Source of the DNA: an uncultured Collinsella sp.
Lineage (GTDB): Bacteria > Actinomycetota > Coriobacteriia > Coriobacteriales > Coriobacteriaceae
Direction of reading: 5' to 3'
NCBI GenBank assembly: GCA_900542315.1
Contig: UQMV01000001.1
Coordinates: 1 to 64,000 of the forward strand
DNA length: 64,000 nucleotides
The notes under the pieces are model-generated. The model saw only the letters and a list, made by a program, of their open reading frames with translations, was not told where the DNA came from and did no database searches. Of this stretch, positions 10,175-18,553 are shown in pieces. The first letter of the stretch is position 1, and every line of letters starts with the position of its first letter. The position numbers were made by a program, and so were the translations under genes.

Positions 10175-11773
10175 TTAGTTCTCCTCTGATCCAGAAACAT
10201 CCGAATGGTGCTTGGCCATGAACTGCTGCTTGAAGTCGCCGATGACGCGCAAGAGCTCAGCCTTGGTGTCATCATCGATCTTCTTGGCGCGAACCTTGTC
10301 GAGCAGCGAGCCAAAGCCATTGTCCATGTACTCGATGAGCTCGGCACGGAAAGGCAGCACGTCGGCGATCTCCAGGTCATCCAGGAAGCCCTCGTTGCCA
10401 GCGAACAGCGCAACGATCTGCTCGCCAACCTCAAACGGCTTGTAACGCGGCTGCTTCAGGAGCTCGGTCATGCGGGCACCATGGGTCAGCTGCTTCTGAG
10501 TAGCCTCGTCGAGGTCGGAGCCGAACTGCGTAAAGCCGGCGAGCTCCTGATAGGAAGCGAGGTCCAGACGGAGGTTGCCGGCGACCTGCTTCATAGCCTT
10601 GGTCTGCGCGTCGCCACCGACGCGGGACACGGAAATGCCCACGTCGACTGCCGGGCGCTGGCCCTGGAAGAAGAGCTCGGACTGCAGGTAGATCTGACCA
10701 TCGGTAATGGAAATGACGTTGGTCGGAATGTAGGCCGAGACGTCGCCGTCCTGGGTCTCGATGATCGGCAGAGCCGTCATGGAGCCGTAGCCGTTCTTCT
10801 TGGACATCTTGACTGCACGCTCGAGCAGACGAGAGTGCAGGTAGAAGATGTCGCCAGGATAGGCCTCGCGTCCGGGCGGACGATGCAGCGTCAGCGACAT
10901 CTGACGGTAAGCCACAGCCTGCTTGGACAGGTCGTCGTAGATGACGAGCACGTGGCCGCCGGGGTTGGTCTCGCTGGCGGGCTTGCCGTCCTCACCGTTG
11001 TACATGAAGAACTCGCCGATAGCGGCACCGGCCATAGGCGCGATGTACTGCATAGGGGCGGAATCGGCAGCGGTGGCCGAAACGATGATGGTGTAGTCGA
11101 GCGCGCCGTGCTGAGCGAGGGTCTCGCGGATGTTGGCAACCGTGGAGGCCTTCTGGCCGATGGCGACATAGATGCAGACCATGCCCTTGCCGCGCTGATT
11201 GAGGATAGCGTCGATGGCGATAGCGGTCTTACCGGTCTGACGGTCGCCGATGATGAGCTCACGCTGACCGCGGCCGATAGGCACCATGGAGTCGATGGCC
11301 AACAGGCCGGTCTGAACCGGCTCGCACACCGGGGTACGGTCGATGACACCGGGGGCCTTGAACTCGATGGGGCGACGATGCGTGGCGACGATGTCACCCA
11401 GGCCGTCGATAGGCTGGCCGAGCGGATTGACGACGCGGCCGAGCATGGCGCGGCTCACGGGGATATCCATAATGCGGCCAGTGGTGCGGCACTCGTCGCC
11501 TTCCTTGATGGAGTCGACGGCACCGAACAGAACGGCGCCGACCTCGTCACGGTCAAGGTTCTGGGCAAGGCCGAAGACGGTCTCACCGGTATCGGAGCTC
11601 TTGAACTCCAGAAGCTCGCCTGCCATGGCGCTCTTGAGGCCGGAGACGTGCGCGATGCCGTCGCCTACCTCGTCGACCGTTGAAACCTCATGCGTATCGA
11701 CCGTCGCGGAGAGGCTCGTGAGCTGCTCCTGCAGTTTCTTGGCGATATCCTGGGCATTGAGGGTTTCGGACAT
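10175..11773 (-). CDS. atpA: ATP synthase alpha subunit
   Basis: The 532-residue non-catalytic nucleotide-binding subunit of F1. The P-loop GDRQTGKT is at 176-183, and the arginine-finger region VGISVSRVGGDAQ is intact. Length is somewhat above the usual 500-515 because of N- and C-terminal tails. Start and the atpH stop share one base (TAATG at 11773). Confidence 0.97.
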   Translation of the reverse strand: MSETLNAQDIAKKLQEQLTSLSATVDTHEVSTVDEVGDGIAHVSGLKSAMAGELLEFKSSDTGETVFGLAQNLDRDEVGAVLFGAVDSIKEGDECRTTGRIMDIPVSRAMLGRVVNPLGQPIDGLGDIVATHRRPIEFKAPGVIDRTPVCEPVQTGLLAIDSMVPIGRGQRELIIGDRQTGKTAIAIDAILNQRGKGMVCIYVAIGQKASTVANIRETLAQHGALDYTIIVSATAADSAPMQYIAPMAGAAIGEFFMYNGEDGKPASETNPGGHVLVIYDDLSKQAVAYRQMSLTLHRPPGREAYPGDIFYLHSRLLERAVKMSKKNGYGSMTALPIIETQDGDVSAYIPTNVISITDGQIYLQSELFFQGQRPAVDVGISVSRVGGDAQTKAMKQVAGNLRLDLASYQELAGFTQFGSDLDEATQKQLTHGARMTELLKQPRYKPFEVGEQIVALFAGNEGFLDDLEIADVLPFRAELIEYMDNGFGSLLDKVRAKKIDDDTKAELLRVIGDFKQQFMAKHHSDVSGSEEN

Positions 11774-12249
11774 TAGGCTTCACCTCCGTACGAATTAGCA
11801 GAGTTTGCGAGGGTCTCCTGCGCGATGCGCAACTGCGTCTTGACGGAAATGTCACGACGCTCGCCGCGGGCCTCGAGCACCAGGCCGCCCACGATAGACG
11901 GGTCGACCTGCTCGATAAGGAATACCTTGCGGCCGAAGTCCTGCTCGCATTTCTTAGTGATGGTTTGACGCAGCTCGTCGTCGAGCGGGATCGCCGTGGT
12001 GACGGTCACGCCCACTACATCCTCGTCTTCCTCGGCAACATACTTAAAGGCAGCTGCCACCTTGGGAAGAAGGTCGAGCTGGTCGCGCTTGGACATGGTG
12101 TCGAGCACGGCGATGATCTCGGGGCTGGCGCTAGCCAGGCGCTCGATCATCTCGAGGTCCTCGAACACATGGTTCTCGGCCTTAGCGGCTTCCAGAAGGG
12201 AGCGCGCGTAGGTCTCGAGCACCTTGTCCTGATAGCGGCTAGTCGGCAT
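11773..12249 (-). CDS. atpH: ATP synthase delta subunit
   Basis: A 158-residue peripheral-stalk subunit that joins F1 to the b dimer. The N-terminal helical bundle (YARSLLEAA) and the C-terminal family stretch (DPSIVGGLVLEARGERRDISVKTQL) near 120-142 are diagnostic; the latter is quoted only by DPSIVGGL. It overlaps the 3' end of atpF by 11 bases and touches atpA by one. Confidence 0.94.
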   Translation of the reverse strand: MPTSRYQDKVLETYARSLLEAAKAENHVFEDLEMIERLASASPEIIAVLDTMSKRDQLDLLPKVAAAFKYVAEEDEDVVGVTVTTAIPLDDELRQTITKKCEQDFGRKVFLIEQVDPSIVGGLVLEARGERRDISVKTQLRIAQETLANSANSYGGEA

Positions 12250-12841
12250 TCAGGCTACCTGCTTCCTGGATGTAGCGCTCGATGAGCTTCTTCTGCTCGG
12301 CCTCGTCCTCGAGTGCCTCGCCCACGATCTTGGTGGCGACGGCAACGGACAGGTCGGCGATGGAGCTCGCGGCACCGGCGTAGATGGACTTGCGCTCGTC
12401 CTCGACGGTCGTATGGGCCTTGGCGATGATCTCCTCGGCCTCCTTGTGAGCAGCCTCGATGATACGGGCGTGCTCGGACTCGGCGTCCTTACGGGCCTCG
12501 AGAACAATGTCGGCAGCCTGACGACGGGCGTCGGTGACGATCGAGTCGGACTCAGCGCGCTTGGCGATAGCCTCCTGCTTGGTCTTCTCGGCCTCGTCGA
12601 GGCTCTCCTCGATCTTCTTGCCGCGCTCCTCCATGGTTTTCATGATGCCCGGCAGGGCGACCTTGGCCAGCACGATCCAGATAATCAGGAAGGCGATAAG
12701 CGCCGGGATGAACTCCGCCATCTTAGGGATGAGGATGTCCGCACCGGCAGCGCCGTCCTCGGCGAACGCGGAAACCGGCATGAGCAGCGCGGCCGCGGAC
12801 GCGGAGAGTGCGATCGCGCTCTTCTGGGATGAAAGATTCAT
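12239..12841 (-). CDS. atpF: ATP synthase b subunit
   Basis: A 200-residue stator subunit: one membrane helix (about 43-62) and a long charged coiled coil (70-170, rich in E, K, A). Upstream of the usual start is an extra hydrophobic segment ending in PVSAFAEDG, which looks like a cleavable signal peptide (about residues 8-28). Such a leader orients the N-terminus of the mature helix outside the cytoplasm. GGAG lies upstream of the ATG. Confidence 0.94.
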   Translation of the reverse strand: MNLSSQKSAIALSASAAALLMPVSAFAEDGAAGADILIPKMAEFIPALIAFLIIWIVLAKVALPGIMKTMEERGKKIEESLDEAEKTKQEAIAKRAESDSIVTDARRQAADIVLEARKDAESEHARIIEAAHKEAEEIIAKAHTTVEDERKSIYAGAASSIADLSVAVATKIVGEALEDEAEQKKLIERYIQEAGSLNAD

Positions 12842-12856
12842 ACTTGACGCTCCGTG

Positions 12857-13051
12857 CTATTTAACGATCAGCGCGACAACGAAGCCGATCAGAGCCAGAG
12901 CCTCGCCGAAGGCGGAGCCCATGATGAAGACGGTGAACACGCGGCCCTGGACCTCAGGCTGACGGGCCATAGCACCCGTAGCACCCAGAGCAGACAGGCC
13001 GATAGCAAGACCAGCGCCGATAACACCGAGACCGTAACCGATAACTCCCAC
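12857..13051 (-). CDS. atpE: ATP synthase c subunit
   Basis: A 64-residue hairpin protein that forms the rotor ring. Helix 1 has the GxGxG packing pattern (GLGVIGAGLAIGLSALGATG region), the polar loop is RQPE (30-33), and the ion-carrying acid is E50 in GSAFGEALAL. The glutamine and the ES/T pair used by sodium-type rings are absent, which favours protons. The start is GTG at 13051 behind a near-perfect AAAGGAGG, which suits the high copy number needed. It is short for the family (usually 70-80). Confidence 0.94.
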   Translation of the reverse strand: MGVIGYGLGVIGAGLAIGLSALGATGAMARQPEVQGRVFTVFIMGSAFGEALALIGFVVALIVK

Positions 13052-13175
13052 GATTCCTCCTTTGTCGTGCGTGTCTTATTTCACGCAGGATAACCTTTTT
13101 ATAACTGCCGGGCTCCATGGGTACGGGCACCGGCGGTTTAACGAATTACCTTACCTTTAAGGCGCGAACGGAAGA

Positions 13176-13979
13176 CTACTCCTCCTCCGCGACCTCCTCT
13201 GCCTCGGAGACATACACGGCGGTAAGGACCGTGAAGACGTAAGCCTGGATAGCGCCGACCACAAGCTCGATCGCATAGATCAGGATGAGGATGGCAAGCC
13301 AGGCCAGCGAAGGCAGGGCGCCGACGGCGTGGGCCGCGGAAACCTGCTGAAGCAGCGGCTGCATGAACATGCTCGCCATGATGGCGAACGAGCCCATGAC
13401 CACGTGTCCTGCGAACATGTTGCAGAACAGACGCACGGCGAGCGTGATGAGGCGCAGGAAGGTCGAGAAAAGCTCGACGACCCACACAAGCACGTTCATC
13501 GGGAAGCTCACGCCCTGCGGGGCGAGGCTCTTGATGTAGCCGATCACGCCGTGAGCCTTGCATCCGTAGTAGATGAAGTACACGAAGGCGAAGATGGCGA
13601 GCGCGGCGGTGGAGCCGATTGCGCCGGTGCCGGGCTTCATTCCCGGGATCAGGCCGATCATGTTATTGATCAGGATGAACAGGAAAAGCGAGCACAGGAA
13701 CGGGAAGTGCTTCTTCCAGTTCTCACCCACGACGCCCTTGCCGATATCGTTCTCGACGTACTCGATGATGTACTCGAAACCGTTGACGAAGAAGCCCTTG
13801 GGAACCAGGGTCTGCTTCTTCTTGAACACGGCCAGGACGATCAGGAGCACGATCGTGGAGACGATCAGCCAAAACGAGTACTGCGTGATGCCGCAGCTCA
13901 GATCGCCCACGACAGGGGTGGAGCTGAACTCGCTGACCAGATGATTAATCTCATCAGGCAGCTTTTCAAAAATTTCCAC
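13176..13979 (-). CDS. atpB: ATP synthase a subunit
   Basis: A 267-residue membrane subunit with five or six helices that forms the ion half-channels. The essential arginine is R183 in TLAVRLFCNMFAGH, and the last helix has AYVFTVLTAVYVSEA. The start is GTG at 13979, with AAAGG overlapping the stop of atpI. The C-terminus is unusually acidic (EAEEVAEEE). Confidence 0.95.
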   Translation of the reverse strand: MEIFEKLPDEINHLVSEFSSTPVVGDLSCGITQYSFWLIVSTIVLLIVLAVFKKKQTLVPKGFFVNGFEYIIEYVENDIGKGVVGENWKKHFPFLCSLFLFILINNMIGLIPGMKPGTGAIGSTAALAIFAFVYFIYYGCKAHGVIGYIKSLAPQGVSFPMNVLVWVVELFSTFLRLITLAVRLFCNMFAGHVVMGSFAIMASMFMQPLLQQVSAAHAVGALPSLAWLAILILIYAIELVVGAIQAYVFTVLTAVYVSEAEEVAEEE

Positions 13980-13982
13980 GAC

Positions 13983-14294
13983 TTACCTTTCGACCTCATG
14001 AGGATCTCGCAGCGCCTTGGCGACGCGAACCGTGCAGGCGGCCATAAAGGCCACGAAGCCGATCGCCTCGCCCAGGAGGAACATGCGAAATGCCTCTCCG
14101 AACAACACAAACACAACCAAGGTAAAGACGAGCAGGGCGATTGCCGAGACCGCCAGACTCACCATACCCTTGAGCATGTCCGCATTCTGTTTATCGTCAA
14201 GAACCGGCTTGAGCGTAAAGACAAAGGGAAGGAAGGCAATTGCGCCCGCGATGGCGCCTGCAACGATAGCGAGCAGATCGGCTATCTGAAACAC
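13983..14294 (-). CDS. atpI: ATP synthase subunit I-like membrane protein
   Basis: A 103-residue protein with four predicted membrane helices in the first position of the operon, where AtpI, an assembly helper for the c ring, is usually found. I chose GTG 14294 because GAGGA lies six bases before it and the first helix then follows at once; the frame is open to 14369 but passes through the promoter. Sequence conservation in this family is weak, so the name rests on position and topology. Confidence 0.7.
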   Translation of the reverse strand: MFQIADLLAIVAGAIAGAIAFLPFVFTLKPVLDDKQNADMLKGMVSLAVSAIALLVFTLVVFVLFGEAFRMFLLGEAIGFVAFMAACTVRVAKALRDPHEVER

Positions 14295-14355
14295 TGGCGT
14301 CCTCACTTTCCTTTTTAACGCTTCACAGAACAGTTCCCGCCAAACATTGGTGACT

Positions 14356-14383
14356 ATTGTACGAGCCAATCGCTAAAGTACAA
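14356..14383 (-). promoter_or_regulatory. candidate promoter of the ATP synthase operon
   Basis: On the minus strand TTGTAC (14383-14378) and TACAAT (14361-14356) are separated by 16 bases, about 60 bases before the atpI start. Confidence 0.55.
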
Positions 14384-14401
14384 CCGAAAAAGCATCGGTT
14401 A
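14383..14401. terminator. small hairpin between upp and the atp promoter
   Basis: AACCGA and TCGGTT enclose a loop with five A (five T on the minus strand). It may end upp transcription; the stem is only 6 bp, so this is uncertain. Confidence 0.35.
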
Positions 14402-14498
14402 ATACGCACCTGTTCGTTTTCTTAAGACCTTCTTTATGCCGCAGGTACGGTAATACGTTTTTCTCGAACCCTGCAGGGCAAAACGTCCGTTAACAGGA

Positions 14499-14533
14499 GT
14501 GCGCGCGGTCGCCTTTTGTTCGTCCGCGCGCAC
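14499..14533. repeat. GC-rich hairpin after upp
   Basis: GTGCGCGCGG (14499-14508) pairs perfectly with CCGCGCGCAC (14524-14533). No T tract follows on the minus strand, so it is not a canonical terminator. Confidence 0.5.
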
Positions 14534-14575
14534 CGTTTCTTCGTATTTGCAGCCGCGGCCGTCTTAGCCCAGCGA

Positions 14576-15223
14576 CTAGAGCGTGCCGTAGATGCGGTCG
14601 CCGGCGTCGCCCAGGCCGGGAACGATGTAGGCCGCCTCGTTGAGATGGTCGTCGATGGCGCAGGTATAGATATGCACATCAGGATCCTTCTCAGTCAGCG
14701 ACTTGAGGCCCTCGGGGGCCGCGACGATGCACAGCATGCGGATGTCCTTGACACCGCGCTCGTGCAGGTAGCTAATGGCCATCTCGGCCGAACCGCCCGT
14801 GGCGAGCATGGGGTCGACGACCAGGCAGATGCGCTGGTCGATATCCTTGGGCATCTTGCAGTAATACTCGTGCGGCTCGTGGGTGACCTCGTCGCGCTCC
14901 ATGCCGATGTGGCCCACGCGAGCGGAGGGCACCAGGTCGAGAATGCCGTCGACCATGCCAAGGCCCGCACGCAGAATGGGCACGATGGCGAGTTTCTTGC
15001 CGGCGAGCTGTTTGAACGTGGCGGTAGTGATGGGGGTCTCGACCTCGACGTCTTCCATAGGCAGGTCGCGCATGGCCTCGTAGCCGTCAAAAAGCGCGAG
15101 TTCGCGCACGAGCTGGCGGAACTGGTTGGTGCCGGTGTTTTTGTCGCGCAGGATCGACAGCTTGTGCTGGACGAGCGGATGATCGACAAGCGTCACACGG
15201 GACGCATCGTAGGTGACGGTCAT
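14576..15223 (-). CDS. upp: uracil phosphoribosyltransferase
   Basis: A 215-residue salvage enzyme making UMP from uracil and PRPP. The PRPP loop VVDPMLATGGSAEMA and the uracil-binding C-terminal GLGDAGDRIYGT are both present, as is the ILRAGLGMVDG strand. The ATG at 15223 follows GAAAGGGG; the frame upstream is open but unrelated. It lies between the ATP synthase operon and glpK on the same strand but 123 bases from glpK, so it is probably its own unit. Confidence 0.95.
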   Translation of the reverse strand: MTVTYDASRVTLVDHPLVQHKLSILRDKNTGTNQFRQLVRELALFDGYEAMRDLPMEDVEVETPITTATFKQLAGKKLAIVPILRAGLGMVDGILDLVPSARVGHIGMERDEVTHEPHEYYCKMPKDIDQRICLVVDPMLATGGSAEMAISYLHERGVKDIRMLCIVAAPEGLKSLTEKDPDVHIYTCAIDDHLNEAAYIVPGLGDAGDRIYGTL

Positions 15224-15346
15224 GGGTTGATTGCCCCTTTCGTTGCGGCCGCAAAACGGCCTTGCTGACAAGGCGCGCAGCAATGTTGCCGCCGCACGCC
15301 ATGCATAAGTTTAGCGGTTTGTTGTATCGAGCAGCCCATCGCAGCC

Positions 15347-16888
15347 CTACTGTGCGGTACTGAGCGAGCGCTTGACTGCATCACGCCAGCCCGCAAGGTT
15401 TTGCTCGCGACGCTCGGCGGACATATGGGGAAGGAAGGTCCTAACGATCTGGGCATTTTGCTCCAGCTCCTCCAGGTCTTCCCAATAGCCGACGGCAAGA
15501 CCCGCCAAGTACGCGGCACCGATTGCCGTGGTCTCCACCGTCTCGCATTGCAGCACGGGGATATCCAGCAGGTCGGCCTGGAATTGCATGATGAACTCGT
15601 TGCGCGAGGCGCCGCCATCGACGGACAGGCGCTCAATCGAAAGTCCCACGTCCTGCTCCATGGCGCGCAGCACGTCATAACTCTGGTAGGCCATGGACTC
15701 GCAGGCCGCACGCACAATGGTCGCGCGACTCGAGGCACCGGTCAGACCGCACACGATACCGCGGGCATGCGGGTCCCACCAGGGAGCGCCCAGGCCAGCG
15801 AAGGCGGGGACGAAGTAGCAGCCCTCGTTGTCGTTGATCGAAGCGGCGAGTTGCGCGGACTCGCTCACACTCGAGATGATGCCCATGTTGTTGCGCAGCC
15901 AGTTCATGGTGGAACCGGCGGCAAAGATAGAACCCTCGAGCGCATAGCTGATCTTGCCGTCCGCGGCGATACCGATCGTGGAGACCAGACCGTTCTTGGA
16001 TTCGACGACCTCGTCGCCGGTGTTCATGAGCATAAAGCAACCCGTGCCATAGGTGTTTTTGGTCTGGCCGGGATGGAAGCAGCAGTGGCCGAACAGCGAC
16101 GCCTGCTGATCGCCCGCCACGCCCATGATGGGCGGCATGTTGGTCATGATGTCGCTCGCGACGCGGCCGTAGTCGCCCGAGCTCCAACGAACCTCGGGCA
16201 TCATGGAACGTGGAACGTCAAAGAGCGCCAGCAGGTCGTCGTCCCAATCGAGCGTATGGATATTAAAGAGCGCCGTGCGGCTGGCATTGGTGTAGTCGGT
16301 GGCAAAGACCTGACTGCCGGTGAGGTTGTAGATGAGCCAGGTGTCGATGGTGCCGAACATGAGGTCGCCCGCCGCCGCGCTCTCACGCGCACCGTCGACG
16401 TTGTCGAGGATCCACTGCACCTTGGAAGCCGAGAAATACGGATCGAGTGTGAGTCCCGTGCGGGAGCGCACCAGCTCTTCTGCGCCCCGCTCGACCAGCT
16501 CGTCGATCAGAGGTGCGGTGCGACGGCATTGCCACACGATGGCGTTATAGATGGGTTGGCCGCTTATGCGGTCCCACACCACCGTGGTCTCGCGCTGGTT
16601 GGAGATACCGATGGCGGCGATGCGGTCAGAATGGATGCCGCTCTTAAACTGGACCTCCATCATCACGCCGATCTGGCTGGCAAGCACCTCCATGGGGTCT
16701 TGCTCTATCCAACCGGGACGTGGGAAGCTGGTTTTGACGCTACGACGTGCCTGCGCGACGATGCAGCCGTACTCGTCGACGATGGTCGCAAGTACCGAGG
16801 TGGTGCCGCAGTCGAGCGCCATGATGTAGGAACCGCCAAAGTTAAACGAGGCATCTTCCATGCCCAGGCTGCCCAGATTCAACGACAT
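15347..16888 (-). CDS. glpK: glycerol kinase
   Basis: A 513-residue FGGY-family kinase that phosphorylates glycerol to glycerol 3-phosphate. Signatures include the N-terminal phosphate loop LDCGTTSV, GWIEQDP, the glycerol-contacting ISNQRETT and IVWQCRRTA, GVAGDQQASLFG, and the C-terminal VDGGASRNEFIMQFQAD stretch. The ATG at 16888 follows GAAAGGTG; the first 18 residues are extra compared with typical GlpK. It starts 13 bases after tsaC and is probably translated from the same message. Confidence 0.95.
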   Translation of the reverse strand: MSLNLGSLGMEDASFNFGGSYIMALDCGTTSVLATIVDEYGCIVAQARRSVKTSFPRPGWIEQDPMEVLASQIGVMMEVQFKSGIHSDRIAAIGISNQRETTVVWDRISGQPIYNAIVWQCRRTAPLIDELVERGAEELVRSRTGLTLDPYFSASKVQWILDNVDGARESAAAGDLMFGTIDTWLIYNLTGSQVFATDYTNASRTALFNIHTLDWDDDLLALFDVPRSMMPEVRWSSGDYGRVASDIMTNMPPIMGVAGDQQASLFGHCCFHPGQTKNTYGTGCFMLMNTGDEVVESKNGLVSTIGIAADGKISYALEGSIFAAGSTMNWLRNNMGIISSVSESAQLAASINDNEGCYFVPAFAGLGAPWWDPHARGIVCGLTGASSRATIVRAACESMAYQSYDVLRAMEQDVGLSIERLSVDGGASRNEFIMQFQADLLDIPVLQCETVETTAIGAAYLAGLAVGYWEDLEELEQNAQIVRTFLPHMSAERREQNLAGWRDAVKRSLSTAQ

Positions 16889-16901
16889 CGCTTACACCTT
16901 T

Positions 16902-17645
16902 CTATTGCATCGGGTCGGACAGGACCCGTTCGATCTCTGATGCGGGAAGTGCGCCTTGGCGCAGGATCTGGAGTCCGCCGTGCTGGAACGACACGATGGT
17001 CGAGGCGTCGCGACACGGGGTCTCGCCGGCGTCGACGGCAACATCGACCCCCTCCAGGATGCGCTCCTCCACCGTGACAAAACCTGCCGGCGCGGGCGCG
17101 CCATGCGTGTTGGCGCTGGTGCAGGCAAGAGGGCTGCCGCAGGCGCGGATGAGCGCTTGCACCACGGGCGAGGCCGAAGCGCGAAGTGCCACCGTGTCGT
17201 CGGCGGCGCGCATAAAGGTCGGCACGCAGGGGGCTGCCTTGACCACGATAGTCAGGGCTCCCGGCCAGCATCGTCGCGCGAGTACGCGGGCATCTTCCGG
17301 GATATCCACGCCATAGCGGTCGAGTGCTTCGACGCCATCGACCAGCCAAGCGACGGTTTGCGTGAGCTCACGTTGCTTGAGAGTGAAGATACGGCGATAG
17401 CCGGTGCCGAGCGCAGGAACTGCGGCGCCATTGACGGCAGCCTGCGGATCGCGCGGCCACGATGGGAATTCGCTTGTATCTTGGGGCACGGCGTCCGAGA
17501 AGGCGTTGACTGCCACGGCGACACCGTAGACGGTCTCGGTCGGAATCAAGGCCAGGCCGCCGCGGCCGAGCACCTCGGCCGTGCGCTCGACGGCAAGCCG
17601 ATGCGGCTCGCGCGTTCCCTCGTATACCCGATAGACCGTCTGCAT
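16902..17645 (-). CDS. tsaC: threonylcarbamoyl-AMP synthase (Sua5/YrdC/YwlC)
   Basis: A 247-residue YrdC-fold enzyme that makes threonylcarbamoyl-AMP for the t6A37 modification of ANN-decoding tRNAs. The N-terminal LIPTETVYGVAV, the basic patch around IFTLKQRELTQ, CWPGALTIVVKA and SPLACTSANTHGAPAP are typical. An insertion of about 30 residues (FSDAVPQDTSEFPSWPRD region) follows the first motif. No C-terminal Sua5 domain is present, so it is the short TsaC type. Confidence 0.9.
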   Translation of the reverse strand: MQTVYRVYEGTREPHRLAVERTAEVLGRGGLALIPTETVYGVAVAVNAFSDAVPQDTSEFPSWPRDPQAAVNGAAVPALGTGYRRIFTLKQRELTQTVAWLVDGVEALDRYGVDIPEDARVLARRCWPGALTIVVKAAPCVPTFMRAADDTVALRASASPVVQALIRACGSPLACTSANTHGAPAPAGFVTVEERILEGVDVAVDAGETPCRDASTIVSFQHGGLQILRQGALPASEIERVLSDPMQ

Positions 17646-17793
17646 GTGTATGCCAGCCCCTTACGCTCCGGTGCAAGTTTGTTTACTGTGGGGCATTCTC
17701 GCACGAAACATTCAACCTATTTGCCCAGAGCGCATGTTGGTTTGGTGAGCGGCTCTAGTAGTCGGTGAAAGTGAGGGGGTTAATTGAAGATTT

Positions 17794-18096
17794 TTAGCGC
17801 GCAAGCGTAACGGTACGATCGGGAAACTCGATGCTTGCAACCAGTTTTCCGCCGAGGCTCTCTGCGTACCTGCTCAGCGTGTCGAGCCTCATCGAACCCA
17901 ACTCCCCACGCTCGAGCTCGGATACACGTTTTTGAGAAACGCCCATCGACTGGGCGACCGACGCCTGTGTTAGATCTTTTAACCTGCGAATCTGAGCAAG
18001 CTTATAGGCTTCGATACGATCGCGAGTCCTCTCCTGCTCGGCGGTAATGGAGTCGCGTGTTATCCCGCGAGATTCCATATACTCATGCAGTTCCAT
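17794..18096 (-). CDS. XRE-family antitoxin, HigA-like
   Basis: A 100-residue DNA-binding protein with a Cro/C1 helix-turn-helix at about 42-65 (LTQASVAQSMGVSQKRVSEL). Its start lies inside the 3' end of the toxin gene (14-base overlap). Toxin-first order and the XRE fold are those of HigBA modules. It should bind and neutralise the toxin and repress the shared promoter. The C-terminal strand (LVASIEFPDRTVTL) may be the dimerisation or toxin-contact part. Confidence 0.82.
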   Translation of the reverse strand: MELHEYMESRGITRDSITAEQERTRDRIEAYKLAQIRRLKDLTQASVAQSMGVSQKRVSELERGELGSMRLDTLSRYAESLGGKLVASIEFPDRTVTLAR

Positions 18097-18478
18097 CTCG
18101 ATCGAGCCTCCTTACGTGGCGACGGTATATTTGCTCGGCCCTTGGAATGTTGATCGCATACCAACCGTTCCATTTTGCCCTTGACGATCCCGCTCGCGAC
18201 TTATCACCCGCCAATAGCAATACCGCCTGGCGCTTGGGGTCAAAGGCGAAGAGGATGCGAATCACCTGCCCACCACACGACGTCACTCTCAGCTCCTTTA
18301 AATGATGAAGCTTCGAGCCCTTTACGCGGTCAACCAGCGGACGACCAAGGCTGGGACCTTCCTTCTCGAGCACCAAAAGGTCTGCATAAATCTGCTTCAG
18401 CGTAGCTTCATCCTGCTCATCAAGCCAAGGTTCAATGTAATCAAGCACGATACGGTACCGATGCAGCTGATTTGACAT
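18083..18478 (-). CDS. RelE/HigB-superfamily toxin (Gp49-like)
   Basis: A 131-residue protein of the phage Gp49-like branch of the RelE superfamily, which cleave mRNA on the ribosome. The diagnostic stretch is LGRPLVDRVKGSKLHHLKEL followed by RILFAFDPKRQAVLLLAGDK. Toxin activity is inferred from family and from the overlapping antitoxin gene. AGGAGAAAGG lies upstream of the ATG. The C-terminus (130 residues in all) is longer than in minimal HigB and ends in a basic helix (AEQIYRRHVRRLDRD). Confidence 0.82.
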   Translation of the reverse strand: MSNQLHRYRIVLDYIEPWLDEQDEATLKQIYADLLVLEKEGPSLGRPLVDRVKGSKLHHLKELRVTSCGGQVIRILFAFDPKRQAVLLLAGDKSRAGSSRAKWNGWYAINIPRAEQIYRRHVRRLDRDGTA

Positions 18479-18487
18479 ACCTTTCTC

Positions 18488-18520
18488 CTTCTATAGTAGA
18501 AGTTTTACGGTATATTGCAA
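18488..18520 (-). promoter_or_regulatory. toxin-antitoxin promoter with palindromic operator
   Basis: On the minus strand TTGCAA (18520-18515) and TACTAT (18498-18493) are 16 bases apart. The palindrome CTTCTA-TAG-TAGAAG (18488-18502) covers the -10, a typical place for autorepression by a HigA-type antitoxin. Confidence 0.6.
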
Positions 18521-18553
18521 GGACAAACTTGCGCAAATGTCTCTTTATTCAGC

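Noticed and set aside
12857..13051. Sodium-type ATP synthase ring
   Set aside because: The helix-1 Gln and the Glu-Ser/Thr pair needed for sodium binding are absent around E50.
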